Origin: Pseudomonadota bacterium
GTDB lineage: Bacteria > Pseudomonadota > Alphaproteobacteria > Dongiales > Dongiaceae
Direction of reading: 5' to 3'
Assembly (NCBI GenBank): GCA_016183985.1
Contig: JACPDN010000010.1
Coordinates: 62,001 to 126,000 of the forward strand
DNA: 64,000 bases
Below are positions 52,929 through 62,774 of the stretch, in pieces. Position 1 is the stretch's first letter, and each line of letters begins with the position of its first letter. A program made the position numbers and the translations under genes. The notes under the pieces are model-generated. The model did no database searches. It was given only the letters and a program-made list of their open reading frames with translations, and was not told the DNA's origin.

Positions 52929-53525
52929 CTAATCGAGATCACTGGCGAGGGCTTCGCGCGTCTCCTCGCCCATCACCGCCATATGGCCGTAGGCAGCGTG
53001 CGCGAAGCCGATGATGACCTGGGTGCCTGCCTGCTTGAAGGCCGCCGCTGCCGCGTCGGTGAAGGGGAAGTGAATGAACTGCACCGATGACGCTTTGCCC
53101 GCCTCATTGGTGCGGTCCTGGTCTTCTTCCGGCACGCCCTTCACTGTCTCGCTGCCGATCTTCAGGAAGGCTGCATGCTCTACGCCGCCGAGACGGCCGA
53201 GAAAATTGGCGCGGCGCACCGGGTCGTCAATCTCGAACATCACCGTCGCCACCAATTCGCGCCCTTGCGGAATGAGTGGATTATAGGCGCGCAATTCGTC
53301 GACGAGCTGTTCGTCGCCGCCCTTTTCGATGTGCAGCATCTCCTGCACCTGCTGCAGCATGGTGTCGAAATTCTCGAAATAGAAAGTGGCGACCGGCCCC
53401 ACCTCGACGCGACGCTTCTTCTTGAGCGCGACGACGGCTTGGCGCTTCTCGCGCCGCTGCTGGGCATATTCAGCCGCCGGCAGGACATCGGCCCTGGTGA
53501 TCTCTTTCTTGCGCAATGCGCTCAT
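52929..53525 (-). CDS. DUF3501 family protein
   Basis: 198 aa soluble protein. Recognised from MSALRKKEITRADVLPAAEY, the basic REKRQAVVALKKKRRVEVGP, and ATFYFENFDTMLQQVQEMLHIEKGG, and from its usual company. No catalytic motif evident. It is last in the minus-strand irr-rubrerythrin-Fe-S oxidoreductase-DUF3501 run. ATG 53525 has GAGGA seven bases upstream; ATG 53531 is too close to it. Confidence 0.82.
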   Translation of the reverse strand: MSALRKKEITRADVLPAAEYAQQRREKRQAVVALKKKRRVEVGPVATFYFENFDTMLQQVQEMLHIEKGGDEQLVDELRAYNPLIPQGRELVATVMFEIDDPVRRANFLGRLGGVEHAAFLKIGSETVKGVPEEDQDRTNEAGKASSVQFIHFPFTDAAAAAFKQAGTQVIIGFAHAAYGHMAVMGEETREALASDLD

Positions 53526-53552
53526 GGTCATTCCTCGTACTTCTTCTTGTGC

Positions 53553-53583
53553 CGTCACGCCCGCACTTGGTGCGGGGATGACG
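53553..53583. repeat. Family A repeat, half unit
   Basis: CGTCACGCCCGCAC-TTG-GTGCGGGGATGACG, an imperfect palindrome matching one arm of the family. It lies between DUF3501 and the Fe-S oxidoreductase gene, inside the presumed operon. Confidence 0.65.
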
Positions 53584-53601
53584 ATCGAGTCATCGCCCTT
53601 C

Positions 53602-54936
53602 CTACATCACCCCGTAAGCCCGGGCGAAGAGTTCGATCGGGTGCGGCGCCTGTTCTGCCGGTGGCTCACCCGGCTCAAGTGCACCTATGCCCTGCAGGAT
53701 ATGCGCGCCCGCCAGCGGGCATTCCGAGGCGACGTACTTTTTTGCGGCCTTGATCGCCTGGCGCGCGACTGGCTTGCCGATCTTGAGCGCCACCTCGAAA
53801 TTCTCGGCGAGCACGCCCCAGGCGCCGCCATGGCCGGAGCAACGCTCGATCACCGCCAGATCCGCGCCGGGGATGAGCTTCAGCATCTCGGTGGCCTTCT
53901 GGCCCATGTTCTGGGCACGCGCATGACAGGCGATGTGAAGCGCGACGCCACCGTCAAGCGGCTGCAGCCCCGGCGCCAGTCCTTCGCGCTTGGCAATATC
54001 GACGACATATTCGGCGACATCGAAAGTCGCGTTGGAAAGGCGCTTGATCTTGTCGTCATCGGGCAGGATCAGCGGCCATTCGAATTTCAGCATCAGCGCG
54101 CAGGACGGCACGAGCGCTATGACGTCGTAGCCCTGCTCGACATAGGGCAGCAGCACGTCGGCGACCGTTTGGGCATGTTCGGCGACGCGGGCCACATTGC
54201 CCTGCTCCAATTGCGGCATGCCGCAGCAGCGCGGATAGACGACCTCCGCAGCGATGCCGTTCTTGGCGAGCACCTTCAAAGTTGCCATGCCGATATCGGG
54301 GTTGTTGTAATTGGCAAAGCAGGTCGCATAGATGACCGCCTTGCGGCCATAAGCCGGCGCGTGCCTGTTGACCTCGAGCTTCTCCTCCATCGCGCGCAGC
54401 ACCAGGGTGCGGCCGTGGAATTTCGGCAGATGCGCGCGGTGATCGATGCCGACAACCTTCTCCATCACCTGGCGTGCTGCATTGTTATCGGCAAAGGCAT
54501 TGGCGATGGGCGCCACAATGCCGGCGGCCTTGCCGTTGCGGTCCGTCTCGGTGAGCTGCGCATAGATCTTATCGTTCTTGCCTTGGCGAAGCTCGGCAGC
54601 ACGGTAGCGCAGCATCAGATGCGGAAAATCAAGCGCCCATTCATGTGGCGGCACGTAAGGGCATTTGGTCATGAAGCAGAGGTCGCAGAGCGTGCAGGCA
54701 TCCACGACCTGCTTGTAATCAGCAGGCTTCACACCCGCCACTTCATCGGGGCTGGCGTCGACGAGATCGAAGAGGCGCGGGAAGGAGTCGCAAAGATTAA
54801 AGCAGCGCCTGCAGCCATGGCAGATATCGAAGACGCGATGCATCTCCGCATTGATCTTGTCCATGTCGTAGAAATCGGGGTTCTGCCAGTCGATCTTGTG
54901 GCGGAACGGTGCTTCCAGGCTGCCTTCGCGCATCAA
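53602..54936 (-). CDS. Fe-S oxidoreductase with heterodisulfide-reductase (CCG) domains, GlpC-like
   Basis: 444 aa. Two [4Fe-4S] ferredoxin motifs: [11 protein letters not shown] and [13 protein letters not shown] (about residues 39-95). Then a CCG domain with [20 protein letters not shown] and VPSCALML; the second CCG domain is partly degenerate ([10 protein letters not shown] in place of CCG). Members pass electrons in GlpC, HdrD and LutA-like complexes. Here it sits between rubrerythrin and DUF3501, so it could feed electrons to rubrerythrin, which lacks its own rubredoxin domain (inference). Confidence 0.87.
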   Translation of the reverse strand: MMREGSLEAPFRHKIDWQNPDFYDMDKINAEMHRVFDICHGCRRCFNLCDSFPRLFDLVDASPDEVAGVKPADYKQVVDACTLCDLCFMTKCPYVPPHEWALDFPHLMLRYRAAELRQGKNDKIYAQLTETDRNGKAAGIVAPIANAFADNNAARQVMEKVVGIDHRAHLPKFHGRTLVLRAMEEKLEVNRHAPAYGRKAVIYATCFANYNNPDIGMATLKVLAKNGIAAEVVYPRCCGMPQLEQGNVARVAEHAQTVADVLLPYVEQGYDVIALVPSCALMLKFEWPLILPDDDKIKRLSNATFDVAEYVVDIAKREGLAPGLQPLDGGVALHIACHARAQNMGQKATEMLKLIPGADLAVIERCSGHGGAWGVLAENFEVALKIGKPVARQAIKAAKKYVASECPLAGAHILQGIGALEPGEPPAEQAPHPIELFARAYGVM

Positions 54937-55041
54937 CTTCCCTCAGCCGCTGGGTTGCAGGAGCAGTGGTTTGGAAATGATCGCAGCCACCGGTCCATCG
55001 CCTGAACCGGTGGCCAGGATCAAACCCGATCTCGGCAGAGA

Positions 55042-55461
55042 TCAGCCCAGCGTGTCGAGCGCTTTCTGGAAGCGGCCGGCATGGGACTTTTCGGCCTTGG
55101 CAAGGGTTTCGAACCAGTCGGCGATTTCGTCGAAGCCCTCTTCGCGCGCGGTGCGCGCCATGCCCGGATACATGTCGGTGTATTCGTGCGTCTCGCCAGC
55201 GATCGAGGCCTTGAGGTTCGGCGCGGTCGAACCGATGGGGAGGCCGGTTGCTGGATCGCCCACTTCCTCGAGGAATTCGAGATGGCCATGGGCATGGCCC
55301 GTCTCGCCTTCCGCCGTGGAGCGGAACACTGCGGCGACGTCGTTATAGCCTTCGACATCGGCCTTCTGTGCGAAATAGAGGTAACGGCGGTTCGCCTGGC
55401 TTTCGCCGGCAAAGGCGTCTTTCAGATTGCCTTCGGTCTTGGAGCCTTTCAGAGCAGCCAT
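55042..55461 (-). CDS. Rubrerythrin (diiron domain only)
   Basis: 139 aa ferritin-like four-helix protein. Diiron ligands appear in [39 protein letters not shown] and AEKSHAGRF. It lacks the C-terminal rubredoxin domain of classical rubrerythrin, so an external electron donor is needed for peroxide reduction. Start at ATG 55461 rather than the longer frame. It lies downstream of irr and upstream of the Fe-S oxidoreductase. Confidence 0.92.
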   Translation of the reverse strand: MAALKGSKTEGNLKDAFAGESQANRRYLYFAQKADVEGYNDVAAVFRSTAEGETGHAHGHLEFLEEVGDPATGLPIGSTAPNLKASIAGETHEYTDMYPGMARTAREEGFDEIADWFETLAKAEKSHAGRFQKALDTLG

Positions 55462-55572
55462 TTTCGTCTCCCTAGCTAAATGGGTTGCGGGGGCTTCTTG
55501 GTGCGGCGCTTCGTCACTCTCCCTGCCGTTGGCAGGAGGAAGGGCCGCGGACAAGCTCATGGATTGCCAGGA

Positions 55573-55602
55573 ATGCTAGGCCCGCCAGGATTACCCTGTC
55601 AA
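55573..55602 (-). promoter_or_regulatory. Sigma70-type promoter for rubrerythrin operon
   Basis: Minus strand TTGACA (55602-55597), 18-base spacer, TAGCAT (55578-55573). AT-rich CTTAAAACTATTCCAATCTG lies directly upstream and could hold an Irr site. Confidence 0.55.
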
Positions 55603-55654
55603 CAGATTGGAATAGTTTTAAGGAGATTGTTTAGTGACTGATCTGAATGCGGAT

Positions 55655-56074
55655 TTAAGAATTGTTCGCAAGCCGGACGATCACGTCGACGCGGGAGACT
55701 TTCATGCCCTCAGGCGGTTCGGGCAATTGGCTCAGGGCCACTTTATCCGCCGGAATATCCATCAGCCGACCTTCGCCTTCGACAAAGAAATGATGATGCG
55801 GCGTGACATTGTTATCGAAATAGGAGCGGCCCGGCTCCACGACGATCTCGCGCAGGAGACCGGCGCTCGTGAACTGATGCAGTGTGTTGTAGATCGTCGC
55901 CAATGAGACCTGGATACGGTTGCTAAGCGCCTCGGCATGGATGTCCTCGGCGGAAACGTGCCGGTCGCCACCTTCAAACAACAGCTTGGCAAGGGAAAGG
56001 CGCTGCCGGGTCGGCCGCAGGCCGGCATCCTTCAGCTTGGCGAGAATCGAGGTAAACGGTCGTTGGGTGTCCAT
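55655..56074 (-). CDS. irr: Fur-family regulator, Irr type
   Basis: 139 aa. HTH region LRPTRQRLSLAKLLFEGGDRHVSAEDIHAEA and SLATIYNTLHQFTSAGLLREI; the TPHHHFF metal/heme site is present. No C-terminal CxxC zinc pairs of Fur/PerR are seen, matching Irr. Irr controls iron metabolism in alphaproteobacteria according to heme/iron status. Placed upstream of rubrerythrin in the same direction, with a separate promoter in the gap. Confidence 0.88.
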   Translation of the reverse strand: MDTQRPFTSILAKLKDAGLRPTRQRLSLAKLLFEGGDRHVSAEDIHAEALSNRIQVSLATIYNTLHQFTSAGLLREIVVEPGRSYFDNNVTPHHHFFVEGEGRLMDIPADKVALSQLPEPPEGMKVSRVDVIVRLANNS

Positions 56075-56160
56075 GAAAAAAGCTTAATGCAAGCCGATCA
56101 GGGTGAAAAGCCGAAATCTAAAACCGCTCCAAGGCCCTGATCGGACAGTCTTTCTGGCTC

Positions 56161-58248
56161 TTAATTTCCGCCTTCCAGCTGCCGCTGCAGGGCGGCGGCC
56201 GCGTAATACTCGATGTAGTGATAGACCTTGGTTTCCAGCGCCGCTTTGACATGCGTCAAGGTGGCGGCCTTGTCCCCTTGGTCGAAGGCGCGGGCGGCCA
56301 TATAGAAATGCGCCTCGCAGAGCTGGTTGCGGATGTCCTCCGCCGACCCCTCATGCGCCTTGGTGATCAGGGTCTCGTCGTCGAACTTGCCCAGCATCCA
56401 TTTGATCAGCATGCCCGGCCAATCCTCGCGGTGTTTCTGCAACGTATTGCCGAGGAGTGTGCGCGCTGCCCCCGACTTGCCGTCGCGGCTGAGCAGCATG
56501 GCCTTCCATATCTGGCCGTAGCCATAGCCGTCATCCTCGGCGACCAGCCGGTCGGCCATATCGATCGCATCCTTGTCGCGCCCGGAAAGATAGAGAACGG
56601 CGATGCTCTGCAGGCTGTTGCGCGAGCCGTCATAGGCGATGGCGCGATTGGTGAATTCGATGGCTGCCTTCTCGTCGCCCTCGGCGAGTGCCATATAGCC
56701 GCGCGTCGCCAACAGATCGAAGCTCTCATCAATCGCCAGCGCTGCATCGAGATCGGCGGCAGCCTTCGCCGGATCGCCGGTATAGAGATAAGCGTTGCCG
56801 CGATTGTAATAATGCCAGTTGTTCTTCGGCTCCAGTTCGATGGCCCTGGTATAGGCAGCGATCGCTTCGTCATAGCGACCGGAATCAGAGAGGACGGCCG
56901 CGAGATTGCTGATGTAGTTCGGGTTGGCAGCGTCGTATTTCACCGCTTCACGATAGGCGGCCTCCGCGGCGTCGTATTTCTGCAGCCCATACTGCGCGCG
57001 GCCTACTTCATTGTTGAGGTCGGCGCGTGTCGCCGCATCGAGCCCGGTCGCAGTCAGTGCCATCTGGCAGGCGGCAAGGCGCCTCTCACCCGGCACCTTG
57101 TCGTCGCGGCACATATCGGCTGCCGCTTTGGGATCCAGCGGCGCGTCGGCGGGTGGTGTCGCTGGTGCTGCCGCCATTTGTTCGGCGTCTGCGGCCTCGC
57201 CAGTTTCGGCGACCTGCGTATCGCGCGCCGGTGCTGAAACAGGCGCCGTGTTGCCGGTCAACAGATTGAGCTTGTTATGCGCCAGTCGCGCAAAATTGCC
57301 CTTCGGGTATTGCTCGAGATAGGCCACGAAATCGGCCGGATCCTTGCTGTCCTTGACCGAGTTCCAGAAAGCAAGCTCCACCTCGCGGGCACCCTGATCG
57401 GCCTGAGCGGGTTGCGCCGACGAGCCATCGGCGGCCGCGGCCTGGGCCACGCTTTGGGCCGACTTATTGGCCGGCGTGAAATAGAACGGCGCGGTGAGCG
57501 AGGAGGATTCCCAGGGCGTCTGGGCATTCCCCGTTTCGCTCAGCACACTGCCGCGCACGTCGCGGAACGCCTCTTCGATGCTGAGCCCCGGGGTGACGAT
57601 GGCCTTGGCCAGTGCTGCGGTATAGGGGCTGTTGGCACCCTTGCCATCGGTCGCCACATCTCCCGGCGCCGTCGAATAGGCGACGAAGGAACCGCGCGGC
57701 GCCTCGATACGCGCGAGACCCATCTCAGCCGAGCGGAAGCTGCGCGGCAGCGGATTGTTACGGCAGGCATCGAGGATGATGATGTTGACGCGTGAATCAG
57801 CGAATTGCATCTGCTTCAAAACGGTATCCGCCGAGATCGCCTCGAGATCGACATCGGCCTCGCGCTTGATCTCGGCATGGACGGGAATGAGGTAGTTTTC
57901 ACCGGCAACCTGCAGGCCGTGGCCGGAGTAATAGAACAGCGCCGTCACATCCGCTCCGGCAGAGGTGAGCTTTTCGCCGAATTCACCGATGGCACGCTTC
58001 ATCGCCTTCTGATCCGCATCGGTAACGGCGATGACATCGAAGCCGGCCTGGGTCAGCGACCCGGCCATCAGCGTCGCATCGTTGACCGGGTTGGCAAGGC
58101 GGCCGAGCTCGCCGCCGTAATCGGCATTGCCGATGACCAGGGCGACACGGGGCTCCGCGTCGGCCCGGCCAAGACCCGCCGGTTGCAGAAGGACGGCGGC
58201 GGTGAGCACCATCAGCAGGCGCCAAGGATTGCGTGACAGAACCGGCAT
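56161..58248 (-). CDS. Secreted caspase-like peptidase (peptidase C14 / orthocaspase) with TPR repeats
   Basis: 695 aa. Signal peptide LLMVLTAAVLLQPAGLGRADA. The caspase-like domain (about 35-270) has RVALVIGNADYGGELGRLANPVNDA, catalytic His110 in YYSGHG and Cys162 in ILDACRNNP. A variable Ala/Pro-rich linker follows, then about five TPR units, e.g. YISNLAAVLSDSGRYDEAIAAYTRAIELEPKN. Both catalytic residues are present, so proteolysis is plausible, with arginine/lysine preference in most relatives. Divergent from the DMT transporter gene. Confidence 0.88.
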   Translation of the reverse strand: MPVLSRNPWRLLMVLTAAVLLQPAGLGRADAEPRVALVIGNADYGGELGRLANPVNDATLMAGSLTQAGFDVIAVTDADQKAMKRAIGEFGEKLTSAGADVTALFYYSGHGLQVAGENYLIPVHAEIKREADVDLEAISADTVLKQMQFADSRVNIIILDACRNNPLPRSFRSAEMGLARIEAPRGSFVAYSTAPGDVATDGKGANSPYTAALAKAIVTPGLSIEEAFRDVRGSVLSETGNAQTPWESSSLTAPFYFTPANKSAQSVAQAAAADGSSAQPAQADQGAREVELAFWNSVKDSKDPADFVAYLEQYPKGNFARLAHNKLNLLTGNTAPVSAPARDTQVAETGEAADAEQMAAAPATPPADAPLDPKAAADMCRDDKVPGERRLAACQMALTATGLDAATRADLNNEVGRAQYGLQKYDAAEAAYREAVKYDAANPNYISNLAAVLSDSGRYDEAIAAYTRAIELEPKNNWHYYNRGNAYLYTGDPAKAAADLDAALAIDESFDLLATRGYMALAEGDEKAAIEFTNRAIAYDGSRNSLQSIAVLYLSGRDKDAIDMADRLVAEDDGYGYGQIWKAMLLSRDGKSGAARTLLGNTLQKHREDWPGMLIKWMLGKFDDETLITKAHEGSAEDIRNQLCEAHFYMAARAFDQGDKAATLTHVKAALETKVYHYIEYYAAAALQRQLEGGN

Positions 58249-58456
58249 CTCGACCCATCCCTTTATTCTCACGAACCGGCGCCCCACCGGTTCTTCTTCC
58301 TTAGCGCGAAAGCCAAGCCCTTGGCCATGGGCCGAACTGTGATGACGCGCACCGGCCCCACACTTTCGCGGGTGCCATTTTCAGCGATGGTCCTCACCAG
58401 GCCGACCCGCTATGCTGGCCCTCTTCCCCGCACAATTCGTCAGATCGCCCCATTTC

Positions 58457-59410
58457 ATGACCGTCCCGACCCGCGCCCCGGACCGCCCGGTATTTGCCAT
58501 CCTGTTGATGAATCTGGCCGTTTTGGTCTTCACGTCGATGGACGGGTTGATCAAATACGCATCGGACACCTATGGCTACCCGACCGGCGAGCTCATCTTC
58601 GTGCGCAACCTCTTCGCCTTCATTCCCCTCATTGGCTACATGCTGGTGGTCGAGAAGCGGCTGCAGCTGACGACCGTCCAGCCCTGGGGCCATTTCTGGC
58701 GCGGCATCTTCGGCGTCTCGGCGATGTATTGCTACTTCCTGTCCTATCGGCTGCTGCCGCTGTCGGACGCCATCGCTCTCGGTCTCTCCGGCCCGATCTT
58801 CCTCACCACGCTATCGGTGCCGCTGCTGGGTGAAAAAGTGGGCTGGCGCCGCTGGAGCGCCGTCGTCATCGGCTTCATCGGCGTCGTGATCATGACCAGG
58901 CCAGGCTCCGGCGTTTTCGATCCGGCGGCACTGGTACCGCTGATCGCCGCCTTCTTCTATGCGCTCGCCATGATCTCGATCCGTAAGATGTCGGCCAATG
59001 AGCCGGCGACAACGATCGTATTCTATTTCACGGCCTTTGCCATGCTGGCCTCGCTCGTCACATTGCCCTTCGGCCGTTTCAACCCGGACCTTGCCTGGCG
59101 CTGGCCGGGCGGCGGGGCGGAAATCGGCTTGCTCGTGCTGATCGGCGTGATGGGCGGCGCCGCACAGATCGCGCTCACCACCGCCTTTCGCCGCGCCTCG
59201 GTCTCGGTCGTGGCGCCGTTCGATTACATGGCACTGGTCTATGGCTTCCTGATCGGCTTCCTGATCTTCGGCGAATCGCCGGACCGCTACCTCATCATCG
59301 GCGGTGTCGTCGTGGTGGCGAGCGGTATCTACATCATCCACCGCGAAACCCTGCTGGCACGCGAACGGCGGCGCAAAGCGACGCTGCCGTCACTACCGGT
59401 CGTCGAATAA
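58457..59410 (+). CDS. EamA/DMT-superfamily transporter
   Basis: 317 aa with about ten membrane segments and two EamA repeats: first half VFAILLMNLAVLVFTSMDGLIKYASDTYGYPTGELIFVRNLFA, second half beginning LVPLIAAFFYALAMISIRKMSANEPATTIVFYF. Similar to RhaT/YdcZ-type or S-adenosylmethionine-like carriers, but substrate unknown. ATG 58457 chosen; ATG 58412 would add 15 atypical residues. Confidence 0.87.
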   Translation: MTVPTRAPDRPVFAILLMNLAVLVFTSMDGLIKYASDTYGYPTGELIFVRNLFAFIPLIGYMLVVEKRLQLTTVQPWGHFWRGIFGVSAMYCYFLSYRLLPLSDAIALGLSGPIFLTTLSVPLLGEKVGWRRWSAVVIGFIGVVIMTRPGSGVFDPAALVPLIAAFFYALAMISIRKMSANEPATTIVFYFTAFAMLASLVTLPFGRFNPDLAWRWPGGGAEIGLLVLIGVMGGAAQIALTTAFRRASVSVVAPFDYMALVYGFLIGFLIFGESPDRYLIIGGVVVVASGIYIIHRETLLARERRRKATLPSLPVVE

Positions 59411-59454
59411 GCCCCTCGCCCCTACGCCTTGCTCCATGAAGTGGGGTGAGGGGC
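59411..59454. terminator. Bidirectional terminator between convergent genes
   Basis: GCCCCTCGCCCC (59411-59422) pairs with GGGGTGAGGGGC (59443-59454), one mismatch. Confidence 0.65.
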
Positions 59455-59459
59455 GCTTC

Positions 59460-60398
59460 TTACAGACGTTCTTCGATCGCGTCCCAGATCTGGTCTTCGA
59501 GGCAGACGCCATCGAAGCGGTTGATCTGCTGCAGGCCCGTGGGCGAGGTGACGTTGATTTCGGTCAAGTAATCACCGATCACATCGATGCCGACGAAGAT
59601 GAGGCCGCGGCGTTTCAGCTCCGGCCCGATGATCTCGCAGATTTCTTCTTCACGCTTGGTGAGGGTCGACTTCACCGCCTGACCGCCGACATGCATGTTG
59701 GAGCGCGCTTCGCCTTGTGCCGGCACGCGGTTGATGGCCCCCACGGGCTTGCCGTCGATCAGGATGATGCGCTTGTCGCCCAACCGGACTTTGGGTTCAT
59801 AGCGCTGGACCTGGATCGGTTCGCGATAGAACTGGGTGAACATCTCGAGGAGCGAGGCGAGGTTCTCATCGTCCGGTTTCACATGGAACACGCCGGCGCC
59901 GCCATTGCCAAAAAGCGGTTTCAGAATGATGTCCTTGTGCTCGGCCCGGAAAGCCAGGATCTCCTGGCGGTCGCTGGTGATGAGCGTCGGCGGCATTACG
60001 TTCTCGAATTCGGTGACCGAGAGCTTTTCCGGCGCATTTCGAACATGGGCTGGATCGTTGACCACCAGCGTCTCCGGATGAATGCGCTCCAGGATATGCG
60101 TCGCGGTGATATAAGCCATGTCGAAAGGCGGATCCTGGCGCATCAGGATGACATCGAGCGTCGAGAGATCGAGGGTCTCTTCCGCGCCCTGGGTCGCATG
60201 ATTGCCGCGTTCACGCCGGAACTCCACGGGCCGCGCGCGTGCCGTCACCTTGCCGTCACGCCAGGTCAGATGGCGCGGGTGATAGTGGTAGAGCGCATAG
60301 CCGCGCTTTTGTGCGGCAAGGCCCAGGACAAAGCTGGAATCACCGTCGATATCGATCGTTTCGACGGGATCCATCTGAATGGCAACGGCAAGCTTCAT
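59460..60398 (-). CDS. gshB: Glutathione synthetase
   Basis: 312 aa ATP-grasp enzyme adding glycine to gamma-glutamylcysteine. N-terminal [60 protein letters not shown] (ATP grasp), and [16 protein letters not shown] are diagnostic. ATG 60398 is used; an upstream ATG at 60485 includes the tandem repeat region and is rejected. Confidence 0.96.
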   Translation of the reverse strand: MKLAVAIQMDPVETIDIDGDSSFVLGLAAQKRGYALYHYHPRHLTWRDGKVTARARPVEFRRERGNHATQGAEETLDLSTLDVILMRQDPPFDMAYITATHILERIHPETLVVNDPAHVRNAPEKLSVTEFENVMPPTLITSDRQEILAFRAEHKDIILKPLFGNGGAGVFHVKPDDENLASLLEMFTQFYREPIQVQRYEPKVRLGDKRIILIDGKPVGAINRVPAQGEARSNMHVGGQAVKSTLTKREEEICEIIGPELKRRGLIFVGIDVIGDYLTEINVTSPTGLQQINRFDGVCLEDQIWDAIEERL

Positions 60399-60419
60399 GA
60401 AAAATCTCTCAAAGCGAAG

Positions 60420-60465
60420 GGATGTGGTCGGCGAAAGGATGTGGTCGGCGAAAGGATGGTCGGCG
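60420..60465. repeat. Short tandem repeat upstream of gshB
   Basis: The 17-base unit GGATGTGGTCGGCGAAA occurs twice, followed by a shorter third unit GGATGGTCGGCGGG. Confidence 0.8.
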
Positions 60466-60502
60466 GGCAGTTTAGCGAGCGCCATGCGCGGCGCAAGCCG
60501 AG

Positions 60503-61363
60503 CTATTGCAGGCGCTGGCTGATATCCTGCAGCAGGCGCGCCACCTGATGGCGCTGGGCGTCATTGTCGGCGGTCTCCAGGAAGCGCGTCAGGGCAAGCT
60601 TGGCGGCCAGCAGATTGCCGAGGCGCGAATGGATGAGGCCGGCCTCGCGCCAGAAAGCGGCGGCATCGGGGGCAATCATCAGCATGCGCTCGACCACCGC
60701 GGCAGCCTTGGGCAGATTGCCCTCCTGAATGAGGCGCACCTTGATGTTGTTCTGCAGCCGCAGAAGGATATCGCGATTGCCAATCCCGGCATAATGGCCG
60801 GGTTGCAGCTCCGCCGTCTCACCCAAGGTCGTCTTCAGCCGCTGCCTGAGATCGCCGGTTTCCAGCATGCGGCCGCCATCGAAGGGATCGAGGATGGCAG
60901 CCCGCCCGTCATGAAACAGGCGCACGACGAAATGACCGGGGAAGTTCACCCCTTCGATCTGCCAGCCCTGGCTGCGCGCGGCATGGATATAGAGGATGGC
61001 CAGCGCCACCGGCAGACCCTGCCGGCGATCGATGACGCGCATCAGATCGGCATTCTGAAGATCGTCATAATTCATGCGGTCGCCGCGATAGGCGAACTCA
61101 CCTGCCATGATGTCGGCGAGCAATCGACAGCGCGCATCGAGTCCGTCTTGGCCGGCCAGTGCAAGTGACGGCAGGCTCACGGCCATTTTCATTGCATCGG
61201 CGATGGCCGCAAGATGCAGGCGATAGGGGTGGCGGGCCGCTTCCGGCCGGTCGCTCGCCGCGAGACTGAGAGCCGTTTCGGCAAGATCAATCTCGGCATC
61301 AGGCAGTGCGCCGACCCGGTTGAGGTCCGCCTCGATTTTGGCGCGGGCGTTCGTTTCTGGCAT
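60503..61363 (-). CDS. SirB1-like transglutaminase-fold/TPR protein
   Basis: 286 aa. The transglutaminase-like SirB1 core is seen in [55 protein letters not shown], followed by TPR-like helices ([21 protein letters not shown]). The typical Cys nucleophile is absent as in many SirB1 members, so it is probably non-catalytic. Often found near prmC/rsmI in proteobacteria; the role is unknown. Confidence 0.87.
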   Translation of the reverse strand: MPETNARAKIEADLNRVGALPDAEIDLAETALSLAASDRPEAARHPYRLHLAAIADAMKMAVSLPSLALAGQDGLDARCRLLADIMAGEFAYRGDRMNYDDLQNADLMRVIDRRQGLPVALAILYIHAARSQGWQIEGVNFPGHFVVRLFHDGRAAILDPFDGGRMLETGDLRQRLKTTLGETAELQPGHYAGIGNRDILLRLQNNIKVRLIQEGNLPKAAAVVERMLMIAPDAAAFWREAGLIHSRLGNLLAAKLALTRFLETADNDAQRHQVARLLQDISQRLQ

Positions 61364-61393
61364 GGCGATGGTGCGACGGTTACAGGACGCTCT

Positions 61394-62329
61394 TTACGGC
61401 AATTTAGCCGGAACGCCCTGTTGTGTCGCCGGTTGCGTGGAGATCGGGAGCAGCGTGCTCTCGGCGCTGGCGGTCTTTTCGACCAACGCCGGCTGAGCCG
61501 GGGTGGATTTGATGGCCGGTGCCGGGGTTGATGCCTGGGTTGATGCCTGGGTTGACGCCGGGGTTGGTGTCGACGGCAGGCGCTCCACCGTTGCTGCGAC
61601 CACCGGTTCATCTGCCAGCATTTTTTTCTTGGCTGGGCCGGGTGGCGGATCGGCATAGGGCTTCTCGGCCGGGATGGGCGGCAGCGGGTCGCTGACCAGA
61701 CGGACGTAGCTCACCACCTCGCGCACATAAGCGATGTCGCGGGCGTGATCGATGACGCGCTGCCGCTCGATGTCGTTCTGCGCGACGCCCGTCAGATAAA
61801 CAGTGGAACGGATGCAATCGATGCTGAAATTATTGGCGCGGACCTGCCGATCCGCCATCAGTTTCAGGCGCAGGCGCTGAATGAGCCAGGAATCCTCGCT
61901 GTAATCACCGAAATCGAGCGCGCGGCCGATCTTGATGTCGTTCTTCACCTCGCGCACGCCGGTGGGCTGCCAGGCGATCTCGGTTGCCAGCTGCTTGTCC
62001 TCCGGCTTCTGCACGAAACCGGTCAGCAGCACGCGCCCCTCATGCACCTGCAGGCTCACTTTCTGGAACAGATATTGATCGTGGCGTAGCAGGCGTTCGT
62101 TGATCGTCACCCAGGTGAGGTTGTCATCGACGCCGGTCACCAGGCCGCGTTCCTGGGTCGCCAGATTGATGGTGGTGGCGGCAACGCCGACGGCGGCTCC
62201 AACCGGCGAGCAGGCGCTGAGCATCTGTCCCAGAAAAAGACCAGCCATCCCCCCGGCGACCACGCGCAGCGGGCGTATTGGCAAGGAACCAGCAAATCGC
62301 AGCAGGACCGGGGTCATGGCGCGAATCAT
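61394..62329 (-). CDS. BON-domain lipoprotein
   Basis: 311 aa. Lipoprotein signal with LSAC lipobox (VVAGGMAGLFLGQMLSAC). Two BON domains, VSLQVHEGRVLLTGFVQKPEDKQLATEIAWQPTGVREVKNDIKI and FSIDCIRSTVYLTGVAQNDIERQRVIDHARDIAYVREVVSYVRL, as in OsmY/DolP-type envelope proteins that bind anionic lipids. The Pro/Thr/Ser-rich tail (from about 220) has repeated STQA units. ATG 62329 has GGAG seven bases upstream. Confidence 0.88.
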   Translation of the reverse strand: MIRAMTPVLLRFAGSLPIRPLRVVAGGMAGLFLGQMLSACSPVGAAVGVAATTINLATQERGLVTGVDDNLTWVTINERLLRHDQYLFQKVSLQVHEGRVLLTGFVQKPEDKQLATEIAWQPTGVREVKNDIKIGRALDFGDYSEDSWLIQRLRLKLMADRQVRANNFSIDCIRSTVYLTGVAQNDIERQRVIDHARDIAYVREVVSYVRLVSDPLPPIPAEKPYADPPPGPAKKKMLADEPVVAATVERLPSTPTPASTQASTQASTPAPAIKSTPAQPALVEKTASAESTLLPISTQPATQQGVPAKLP

Positions 62330-62396
62330 GCCCGAACTCCGACTCGGGCTCAAGAGAAGTCTTAACGATAGGCGCTAAGTATTTGCTAGATTTGAG

Positions 62397-62774
62397 TCAG
62401 AACGCTTCAGGTCGCCAGGCGTCCGTGAGATGGACCGGCCAGCCTAGTTTGGCAAAAGCGACCACATCGCAGCGGATATCCAGCCCCGCAAGTTCCGGCC
62501 GGGTCTTCAAGTAATGGCCGAGGGCTCGGCCCAGGCGCCGCTGTTGCGGCCCCATAACGGCACCCCGGGCAAGCCCCGCCTCGCCCCTTGTCTTCACCTC
62601 GACCAAAGCGAGGACATTGCCTTTCCGGACCAGGATATCGATTTCGCCAAGCTTCGAGCGCCAGTTGCGCTCCAGGATCCGGTAGCCCTTGAGGCGTAGA
62701 TAGGCAACGGCCAGGCTTTCCGCCCAAAGCCCCCGGCGGCGCGCCTTCGCTCCCCGCTGCCGCCGATCACGCAT
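62397..62774 (-). CDS. yraN: YraN family (UPF0102) endonuclease-like protein
   Basis: 125 aa, restriction-endonuclease-like fold. ESLAVAYLRLKGYRILERNWRSKLGEIDILVRKGNVLALVEVKTR shows the ExxA, GEID and VEVKTR residues expected for a metal-binding nuclease core. ATG 62774 overlaps rsmI by eight bases; a GTG six bases upstream is possible. Confidence 0.93.
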   Translation of the reverse strand: MRDRRQRGAKARRRGLWAESLAVAYLRLKGYRILERNWRSKLGEIDILVRKGNVLALVEVKTRGEAGLARGAVMGPQQRRLGRALGHYLKTRPELAGLDIRCDVVAFAKLGWPVHLTDAWRPEAF

